Below are positions 8,470 through 14,102 of a DNA stretch of 14,102 bases, in pieces; the stretch's first letter is position 1, and each line of letters opens with the position of its first letter. Under the pieces are notes generated by a model. It had not been told where the DNA came from, did no database searches, and worked only from the letters and a program-made list of their open reading frames with translations. The stretch spans positions 1-14,102 of the forward strand of contig JALLAP010000537.1 of assembly GCA_036939355.1 (NCBI GenBank), written 5' to 3'. The translations under genes and the position numbers were made by a program. The stretch is from Thalassiosira profunda (Eukaryota; Bacillariophyta; Thalassiosirophyceae; Thalassiosirales; Thalassiosiraceae).

Positions 8470-9243
8470 CGTTGCTCAACGAGTCGGGTTTTTGTGTGGA
8501 GATTGCAACCGTCATCCGGCACTGCTGTCTCGCATGCACCATGTATGGGCACGCAAGACCAAAGGAGTGGGTGCACGCGTCACAAAAAAACTCCGTCTTT
8601 TACGTAGGTGAAAGCTAGGTAGGTATCGACGTCGGTTTCCTGCTCGGCCGCCCCTCTAGCGATCGATGCCGCCCAAATGAGGTTGCAGAACCTTTCTAAA
8701 CGCATCAAAGCGCTTTATTTTGATGTGCATTATGTTTTCAACGGCCTTGTAGAAGTCGCTCTATTGCAATTACTAACTTGACTGTGTGAGAGGACCATCG
8801 CACCGCCTTTTATGGCGACCTAGAGGCTAAACGGACATCAGAAATGAATTCTACGCATGATTTTAGGTCGGGTAAGGTGTTGTCGGGGTTGTTCTTGCCC
8901 GTTGACATCGAATACTCACATCGATGTCGGCATCGTGCTCCCTTGCTTTTGCGAGATGAGTTTTTGTGTCTGTGCACCCACTACGTAAGTATGCGTACCT
9001 TATATATCTCAATCTCAACAAGACTGCTCGATCGAATCGATTTTCCCGCCGCCGGGGCGCGGGCTCTCCCGCGCCCTCTCAATTCCCGGCGCCAGACCTG
9101 CGTGGGCAACGAGGAGGAGGGAGGTGTTGTTGGGCGAAAGCATAAAATTTATGCAGTGAACCTCGGCGCGAGCACCATAATTTACAGCGCAGTGGAGGGC
9201 GAAGGGGCGAAGATCGACGGCGAAACTCACAGCAGCTCACATC
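8470..9243. promoter_or_regulatory. Divergent promoter region between subtilisin and S33 peptidase genes (774 bp)
   Basis: No convincing gene is seen here; the open frames lack protein-like composition. An imperfectly AT-rich middle part (8680-8800) carries a 7-bp inverted repeat, CATCAAA (8703-8709) and TTTGATG (8719-8725). On the plus strand, TTATATAT near 8999-9006 and the 15-bp palindrome GCATAAAATTTATGC at 9140-9154 (about 90-100 bp before the ATG) are candidate core promoter elements. A non-coding first exon cannot be excluded. Confidence 0.4.
9140..9154. promoter_or_regulatory. AT-rich palindrome upstream of S33 peptidase gene
   Basis: GCATAAA-A-TTTATGC is a perfect 7-bp inverted repeat around one central base and contains a TATA-like core. 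It ends 89 bp before the ATG at 9244, which is a plausible core promoter distance. Confidence 0.35.
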
Positions 9244-10497
9244 ATGTGCACCACACTGGCACGCGTCTTTTGCGCCCTCGTCCTTGCAACTGCAACCACG
9301 GCGGCCCCCGCCGAGAAGCACTGGAAGGGATGGACGTGCGACCAGCTCACCCCCGACCTCTGCGCCGACCTCGAAGTCGAAACAGGCACACTCGAGATAC
9401 GCAACCTCCCCGTCAAATATTGGCGCTACACCCGCCCCGGCGGGCCATCGACCGACGAGGACGACCCGCTCTCCATCCCAATCATCGCGTTGCACGGCGG
9501 TCCGTCGTGGCCCCACAACTACATCCTCCCGGTGAAACAACTCGCGTGCCGCGGCGCGGAGGTGATCTTCTACGACCAGGCGGGGTGCGGGGAGTCGACG
9601 CTCGTAAAAGGAGAGTCGGTGTCGCCGGAGGAATATCCGCATCTGCTCGATCCGGCGTATTATTCGGAGGAGGAATTGCCCGCATTGATTGAACACTGGG
9701 GACTCGACAAATACCACCTGCTTGGGCATAGCTGGGGCACGATGCTGGCGCAGCTATTCGCTCTCAATGCCAAAGATATCAGCGGGTTGCAATCGCTGGT
9801 TCTCTCGGGGCCGCTATCGGATTCGCAGAGCTACGTCAGAGCACAGTGGGATCCGCGAGAGGGAAATTTGGGATCGCTCCCGCCCTTCGTCCAGGAAAGA
9901 ATACACGTGCTGGCCGAGAATGAAGCATATGACTCGGAGGAATACGAAGCAATCAACGACGTGTTGACGTCATTTTTCACCAGTCGCATTGCTCCGATGC
10001 CGGATTGCATTGCGCAGTCTGTCGAACATGCAAATATTGACGTGTACACCGGCATGCAAGGCCCCAGCGAGTTTGCAATGAGTGGCGTATTGGAAGATTT
10101 CAACGTCACAGGACGGCTCCACGAAATCGACGTGCCGGTGTTGCTCACGCACGGGAAGTTCGACACGATGCGACCCACGATAGTCAAGACGATGGAGCGG
10201 GAGCTCAAGATCGCGGAAAGAGTACTCATGCCACACTCGGGACATGTGTCGATGATCGACGATGCCGGCTTGTACAACGATGCAGTGGCAGACTTCTTGG
10301 TGGAGGTTTCTGCTGAGAGCGGTGGAGCGGATCGCTTTGTACCAATCGCAATGGAGGAGGAGATGGTCGACGGAGCCATTGCATCGACAGGCGTGCTGGC
10401 GGGATGGATTCGGTTGATCGTCACGTTCGCCGCTGGCCTCACCATTGGGAGGCTGTGCCAAGGCAATGGAAACGGAGGGTACGCGCAGGTACATTAG
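9244..10497 (+). CDS. Proline iminopeptidase-like alpha/beta hydrolase (S33), secreted and membrane-anchored, 417 aa
   Basis: Intronless. The family releases N-terminal residues, often proline, from short peptides. Landmarks of S33 iminopeptidases are present: HGGP at 84-87 (oxyanion hole), FYDQAGCGES at 109-118, the nucleophile elbow GHSWGT with Ser163, Asp307 (THGKFDTMRP) and His334 (HSGHVSM), so the triad is intact. Residues 1-22 form a signal peptide (ARVFCALVLATATTAA). Near the C-terminus a hydrophobic span at about 384-403 (VLAGWIRLIVTFAAGLTIG) is followed by a short polar tail, as in a type I membrane protein. Usual iminopeptidases of about 310-330 residues are cytosolic and lack both signals, so this one probably acts on peptides in a vesicle, vacuole or at the surface. 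Exact substrate preference is not visible. It is divergent from the subtilisin gene and ends 19 bp from the PUM3 gene stop. Confidence 0.9.
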   Translation: MCTTLARVFCALVLATATTAAPAEKHWKGWTCDQLTPDLCADLEVETGTLEIRNLPVKYWRYTRPGGPSTDEDDPLSIPIIALHGGPSWPHNYILPVKQLACRGAEVIFYDQAGCGESTLVKGESVSPEEYPHLLDPAYYSEEELPALIEHWGLDKYHLLGHSWGTMLAQLFALNAKDISGLQSLVLSGPLSDSQSYVRAQWDPREGNLGSLPPFVQERIHVLAENEAYDSEEYEAINDVLTSFFTSRIAPMPDCIAQSVEHANIDVYTGMQGPSEFAMSGVLEDFNVTGRLHEIDVPVLLTHGKFDTMRPTIVKTMERELKIAERVLMPHSGHVSMIDDAGLYNDAVADFLVEVSAESGGADRFVPIAMEEEMVDGAIASTGVLAGWIRLIVTFAAGLTIGRLCQGNGNGGYAQVH

Positions 10498-10499
10498 TC

Positions 10500-10525
10500 G
10501 AGGCGTATCTTACAGTTTACGCCTC
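10500..10525. terminator. Hairpin spanning two facing stop codons
   Basis: GAGGCGTA (10500-10507) and TACGCCTC (10518-10525) form a perfect 8-bp stem with a 10-nt loop. The structure starts 3 nt after the S33 peptidase TAG and covers the PUM3 TAA (10517-10519), so it would be read on both transcripts. A role in 3' end formation is inference. Confidence 0.45.
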
Positions 10526-12418
10526 CAGTGCCTCCAGGAGCACGCCGCACCCTGCCAGTTTCTTCTCCCCCTTCGCTCCCCTGGCCAACTGGGAAATCGT
10601 CGCCTTGCTTCCCTTCAGCGCCTCCCTCGCCTCCTCCTTGACGCTCGTCTTCATGAGCGCCGACAGCACGAACGCTCCTCGGTTCGACTGGGCAATTTCT
10701 CCCAGCTCCTTCTCGAATTTGGCGTAGAATGTCCGGGCCAGCGAGGGATCGCCCTCGTCCGGACATTCTTTGGATTCCGCGAGGAAGAGGTGCTTCAGCG
10801 TCAGGTGACCCACTGGATGCTCCCACATCGGCAAAGCATCGTCACCATCCGTTTCTCCGACGACCTCGCACGCCTCCACGATGGCACCAAACACCTCCTC
10901 GCTGGGATAATTATCACACACCTCCTGCAACACCTTTCCCCCGGGCTTGCTCGCCAGCATCTCCCCCGCGTGCTTGGTGCAAACGTCCACCAGCAATTCC
11001 TTGAGGTAGACTGACAATTCCCGCCTTCGCGTCTCCTCGTCCTTCTTCGACGTGGGAACCTCCTCTTCGTTTTCCGTGACGGTGGGGTTGCGGTGCAGAA
11101 CCTCCCGCTCGTACGGATCGAGATACCGCTGCCACCGCGCCGCCTTCTTTTCATCGCCCTGCGTTGATTCCTCCTCCTCCTTGGACACGAGCATCAGCAA
11201 GAAGAGCTTGGAGCCCGTGTCGCTCAATACCAAATCCAAGATTGGCGAGGTCTCCTCGTCCCCTCCCTCTTCCTCCCCGTCTTTCTTCTCCGCGTCCGGA
11301 TTCCGATGCAGCTCCGCCAGCAGCGTCTTGTTCACCAGCACCGTGTCGTCCATCACGTCGCACACCCTCAGTATCGCCAAATACGCATCTCGATGCCGCA
11401 GCGAACTGCGGGCATACCCCTTCAGACACTTGAGCATCTTCTTCCGCTCCTTCACCGTCCCGTACGCGAAGCATTCGCACACCACCTTGGTCCCGGCGCG
11501 GGTGGACAGCAGGTGCAACGCGTGCTCGGCCAACGCCGGGGCGAGGAAGGAGCGCACGTCGTTCGGGGAGGCGACGGACGCGTAGTCCAGCAGGAGGGCG
11601 TGAAAGTAGGCGAAGCCCGTGAGGGACTTGTCGAGGCCCTTCTGCAATAGGGATTGGAGGTGGGCCAGCGTCGCCTCCTTCTTGTCCGGGTTGGATGCGA
11701 CGAAGGCCGCGAGGGTGGGCAGCGCCGGGGCGTTGCTGTCGACGGAGGGAGATGCGGAGGCAAACAGCGCGTACTGCGGGCCGTACAATTCCAACTTCAG
11801 TGGGGCAACGCTCTTGGTTGGAAAGGTCGCAAACAGCAGCTCCACCACGCGCGAACCGACCGAATGAACGGCCAACTTGCCCATCTGCTTCTTCAGACTC
11901 TTGACGATCAGCTTCACGCAGGCCGGATCGCGGGCGCAGTACTTGATCATTTTCAGAACCACGAAATGGGCGTATTGGATCTTGCACAGCTCGGCCAGAT
12001 TCACCACTCCCTTCTCGTTCTTCCCTCCCCCCGCTTCGCACAATTCCGTTACCACCTCCCTCCGCTGCTTCTCGGTGCCGAACTGCAATACCCCCTGGAC
12101 GCACCTACTGGCGTCGTGCTGCATCGCCACCTCCAGACACTTCCCCTTTAACACCTCATGCAACTCTGCGCATAACTTCGTATTTGTGGCCTTGTCATTA
12201 CTCTTCTTCCGCAGTTCGTTCCAGATCTCCTTCGCCGAGCGGACGCTGGAGGCGTGCTTCCGGTGGGATTGGCGCTCGGCCTTGAGGGCGCGCTTCTTAT
12301 TGGCAGGGAGGTTGGATGATGGGGCGTCTCCCTTGAAGTCGGGCTTGCGCTTCTTGGAGAAGTCCCTGCCGCCGCCGCCGCCGCCGGACTTGCGAGGTTT
12401 GGAGGAGCTGGCGGCCAT
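10517..12418 (-). CDS. PUM3: PUM3/PUF6-type Pumilio-repeat protein (nucleolar ribosome biogenesis factor), 633 aa
   Basis: Intronless; length is near that of human PUM3 (about 650). The N-terminal 65 residues are basic and disordered, with a Gly6 run (12-17) and lysine clusters (SKKRKPDFKG, NKKRALKAERQ) that would serve as nuclear/nucleolar signals. From about residue 75, degenerate Puf repeats follow, such as MQHDASRCVQGVLQFG and CKIQYAHFVVLKMIKY, then KLAVHSVGSRVVELLF. The C-terminal part (about 440-610), including YLDPYEREVLHR, GEMLASKPGGKVLQEV and REALKGSK, fits the CPL domain that separates the PUM3/PUF6 group from classical mRNA-binding Pumilio proteins. Known members bind RNA and DNA without strict sequence choice and act in large-subunit rRNA processing. 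An acidic insert lies at about 380-400 (DGEEEGGDEE). It shares a 315-bp divergent upstream region with the oxygenase gene. Confidence 0.88.
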   Translation of the reverse strand: MAASSSKPRKSGGGGGGRDFSKKRKPDFKGDAPSSNLPANKKRALKAERQSHRKHASSVRSAKEIWNELRKKSNDKATNTKLCAELHEVLKGKCLEVAMQHDASRCVQGVLQFGTEKQRREVVTELCEAGGGKNEKGVVNLAELCKIQYAHFVVLKMIKYCARDPACVKLIVKSLKKQMGKLAVHSVGSRVVELLFATFPTKSVAPLKLELYGPQYALFASASPSVDSNAPALPTLAAFVASNPDKKEATLAHLQSLLQKGLDKSLTGFAYFHALLLDYASVASPNDVRSFLAPALAEHALHLLSTRAGTKVVCECFAYGTVKERKKMLKCLKGYARSSLRHRDAYLAILRVCDVMDDTVLVNKTLLAELHRNPDAEKKDGEEEGGDEETSPILDLVLSDTGSKLFLLMLVSKEEEESTQGDEKKAARWQRYLDPYEREVLHRNPTVTENEEEVPTSKKDEETRRRELSVYLKELLVDVCTKHAGEMLASKPGGKVLQEVCDNYPSEEVFGAIVEACEVVGETDGDDALPMWEHPVGHLTLKHLFLAESKECPDEGDPSLARTFYAKFEKELGEIAQSNRGAFVLSALMKTSVKEEAREALKGSKATISQLARGAKGEKKLAGCGVLLEALEA

Positions 12419-12733
12419 GATTCAGTGGATGCAGAGAGGATTCTGTGGCGATGGCCTCCTGGTAGGCGATCGGGACGCGATGTTACTGGCGCTACGGGCG
12501 AGGGCCAAATGACCACCTTCTTTGCCAGTTCTTTGCATCGGTTTGGGGTTTGGGTGGCTCTAAAAGGGTGGCTAAAAAATCGGAAGTTGATTTCACCTTC
12601 GCAATGGTACCTTCGCACTCCGCTGGACGCACCCCCCGCCGCAGCCGCTTCGCCGTCGTCCGCCACGCCCATTCCCAACAGACAAGGCGGCCACGGCCTT
12701 GGGTAGAGCTCACAACACCATCGCCCTCGCATC
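12419..12733. promoter_or_regulatory. Divergent promoter region between PUM3 and oxygenase genes (315 bp)
   Basis: This is the only upstream DNA available to both genes. It contains a G/T-rich stretch (GGTTTGGGGTTTGGGTGG, 12539-12556) running into a tandem repeat GGGTGGCTCTAAAA (12552-12565) and GGGTGGCTAAAAAA (12566-12579), which is a candidate protein-binding site. No clear TATA box is seen. Confidence 0.4.
12552..12579 (+). repeat. Tandem GGGTGGCT-A-rich repeat in shared promoter
   Basis: Two adjacent 14-bp units, GGGTGGCTCTAAAA and GGGTGGCTAAAAAA, differ at two positions. They lie about 135 bp upstream of the PUM3 ATG and 155 bp upstream of the oxygenase ATG. Confidence 0.6.
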
Positions 12734-13894
12734 ATGAGCACCGCCTCGCGCCTCGTCGTCGTCGACTACGCCGACCTCGCGTCGGCGACCGACCTCTCTC
12801 ACCAGCTCGAGCGCGCCTTCGGGGGACGGTCCACCTCCGCCTCCTCCGATGCGTCTCCGCTCGGCATCGTCGCGATCCGCAACGTGCCCAATTTCCTCGC
12901 TGCCAAGCAGCGGTTCCTCCCTCTGGCGCACGCGCTGGCGCACCTCCCACCAGACTACCTCGAGGAAAAGTTATCGGATCCAAAGTCGCTGTACAACGCT
13001 GGCTGGTCCCACGGCAAGGAGAGGCTGGGGGACGAGCCCGACTTCGCCAAGGCGAGCTACTACTTCAACCCCCTCGCCGACGCTCCCGGGACAGCTGAAG
13101 AGCGCGAGCGGTATCCGGCATCGTATCCGTGCAACAAGTGGCCAAACGAAGAGGAGGTGCCGCAATTGAAAGATTTCCGAGCCGCGGCGAATGAGCTGGG
13201 GGGTATCATGCACCGCGTGGTGGTGCTGCTCGCGAAGCACATTGACGCCATGGCGAACGAACGGGTTGACGGGTATACGGACAATTTGCTTTATGATGCC
13301 ATGCGGGAGACGGAGAAGGCCAAGGGCCGTCTCCTCTATTACTATCCCCTGGAGAAGAAGGAAGAAGGGAATGGAGCGGAGGCGCCCAAAGAGGACAGCT
13401 GGATTGGATGGCACAATGACTCGGGCTTCCTCACCTCCCTCGCGGGCGATATGTACGTGGATGACGCTACCGGCAAACCCCTGCCTCCGTCCGAGATTGA
13501 CCCCGAGGCGGGACTGTACGTGGCCGATCGCTCCGGCGAATCGATCCACGTGTCCATCCCGGAAGACGCCATGGCAGTCCAAATCGGCGAATGCGTCCAG
13601 ATCCTCACCGGTGGCATCGTGGCGGCCACGCCGCACTGCGTCCGGGGGCCGCGGGCGGGATGGAACCCCCATTCCACGACGAAGGTGGCGCGGATCAGCC
13701 ACCCGTGCTTCATCGACGCCAAGCCTACCTTTCCGTTGTCGATGCCGGAGGGATGCGCGCGGGAGGAGGTGGCGCGGGCCGGGCCGGGAAGCGGCCGGGT
13801 GCCCCCGCTGGAGGAGCGGTGGGGCGGGGACGGGCAGACCTTTGGGGACTTCTTGCAGCGGACTTTTGCGAGGTATTACGATTGGGAAGGATGA
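12734..13894 (+). CDS. 2-oxoglutarate/Fe(II)-dependent oxygenase-like protein, 386 aa
   Basis: Intronless. It has the 2OG-Fe(II) oxygenase iron triad H-x-D...H: His227 and Asp229 (WIGWHNDSGFLTSLAGDMY), and His301 (ATPHCVRGP). Arg320 and Ser322 in VARISHP match the R-x-S motif that binds 2-oxoglutarate. The stretches GRLLYYYPLE, DSWIGWHNDSGFLT and MAVQIGECVQILTGG recall an uncharacterised oxygenase group found in plants and algae, related to the isopenicillin N synthase-like fold, rather than a prolyl or DNA/RNA hydroxylase. The substrate is unknown. There is no signal peptide, so a cytosolic place is likely. The ATG at 12734 has context CATCATGAGC and is the first in frame after a divergent 315-bp region. 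The C-terminal 45 residues are Gly/Arg/Pro-rich and probably variable. Confidence 0.88.
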   Translation: MSTASRLVVVDYADLASATDLSHQLERAFGGRSTSASSDASPLGIVAIRNVPNFLAAKQRFLPLAHALAHLPPDYLEEKLSDPKSLYNAGWSHGKERLGDEPDFAKASYYFNPLADAPGTAEERERYPASYPCNKWPNEEEVPQLKDFRAAANELGGIMHRVVVLLAKHIDAMANERVDGYTDNLLYDAMRETEKAKGRLLYYYPLEKKEEGNGAEAPKEDSWIGWHNDSGFLTSLAGDMYVDDATGKPLPPSEIDPEAGLYVADRSGESIHVSIPEDAMAVQIGECVQILTGGIVAATPHCVRGPRAGWNPHSTTKVARISHPCFIDAKPTFPLSMPEGCAREEVARAGPGSGRVPPLEERWGGDGQTFGDFLQRTFARYYDWEG

Positions 13895-14102
13895 GGGTCA
13901 AATAATGTGATAGGCTGAGCTCGACGGACCTTCTATCGGATTGGAGTGGATCCAGTCTATAAAGGGAGTTCCGGAGTGTTTGTCTATAAAAGTGATTGCC
14001 TATAATATATGCAGCGATTCTATGACAACTGCCCCGCAAATTGCTTACCGTTCTCCCACGGATGCGATCCCATGGACGATCCGTCGCTCGACGTCGATAC
14101 CA
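13895..14102. other. Region after oxygenase gene with TATA-like motifs and possible start of a next gene
   Basis: GTCTATAAA occurs twice (13955-13963 and 13982-13990). The second, TATAAAAG at 13985-13992, is a textbook TATA box for the plus strand. Downstream ATGs at 14022 and 14072 (the latter in CCCATGGAC context, reading MDDPSLDVDT) both stay open to the window end. Equally, the minus strand shows GTAAGC read from 14048 down to 14043, which could be a donor after an exon of a leftward gene. The sequence does not decide between these. Confidence 0.3.
13985..13992 (+). promoter_or_regulatory. TATA box candidate
   Basis: TATAAAAG lies 87 bp upstream of the ATG at 14072 and 37 bp upstream of the ATG at 14022. 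The former spacing fits a core promoter plus a short 5' UTR. Confidence 0.35.

Noticed and set aside
7670..8618. Long plus-strand open frames (313, 277 and 237 codons) opposite the subtilisin N-terminus
   Set aside because: Three overlapping frames are open at once because of high GC; all are low-complexity Arg/Pro/Ala and mirror the subtilisin propeptide codons.
8844..9692. 282-codon plus-strand frame overlapping the start of the S33 peptidase
   Set aside because: Its 3' half is an alternative frame of the peptidase and its 5' half lies in promoter-like DNA; no protein features.
11151..12104. 317-codon second frame on the minus strand inside PUM3
   Set aside because: It is Arg/Gly-rich, overlaps the recognisable Puf-repeat frame, and has no motif of its own.
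1..14102. Prokaryotic operon, CRISPR array, prophage or defence system
   Set aside because: Genes have introns, alternate strand, lack ribosome-binding sites and encode typical eukaryotic proteins; no spaced direct-repeat array is present.

Overview
The window reads as nuclear DNA of a compact, GC-rich eukaryotic genome. Coding regions carry short introns, mostly 66-89 nt, with GT-AG borders, and there are no ribosome-binding sites or operons. The best lineage hint is the multi-exon transmembrane/EGF gene at 3230-5864. Its layout and motifs resemble an uncharacterised protein family that I associate with diatoms and other stramenopile algae. The cathepsin Z, subtilisin, PUM3 and 2-oxoglutarate oxygenase genes also fit a stramenopile (heterokont) alga. 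This placement is inference from family memory, not from a search.

Layout, left to right. (1) 1-683, +: the 3' end of a CMGC/CDK-like protein kinase gene, two exons. (2) 708-1184, -: a 158-aa orphan ORF. (3) 1208-1363, +: a second, diverged copy of the kinase gene's terminal coding segment. (4) 1510-2869, -: a two-exon cathepsin Z-type cysteine protease with signal peptide. (5) 3230-5864, +: a seven-exon multi-pass membrane protein with an EGF-like module, containing a 30-nt microexon and one intron whose expected donor starts with AT instead of GT. (6) 5960-8469, -: a two-exon secreted subtilisin-like protease with a two-part beta-rich C-terminus. (7) 9244-10497, +: an intronless proline-iminopeptidase-like alpha/beta hydrolase with signal peptide and C-terminal membrane segment. 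(8) 10517-12418, -: an intronless PUM3/PUF6 ribosome-biogenesis protein. (9) 12734-13894, +: an intronless 2-oxoglutarate/Fe(II) oxygenase. (10) 13985 to the end: TATA-like sequence and possible first codons of a further gene.

From the cathepsin gene onward, genes strictly alternate strand. This gives three divergent intergenic regions (360, 774 and 315 bp) and tight convergent ends (24, 95 and 19 bp gaps). Three of the products are peptidases predicted to enter the secretory pathway (papain-like, subtilisin-like, S33), which would suit lysosomal/vacuolar or surface protein breakdown. The other genes (PUM3, oxygenase, kinase) look like unrelated housekeeping neighbours. I see no mobile element, CRISPR array, tRNA or rRNA, and no evidence of a multi-gene defence or biosynthetic system. 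The most unusual signals are the duplicated kinase tail around an antisense ORF, the AT-donor intron, and a hairpin spanning two facing stop codons.
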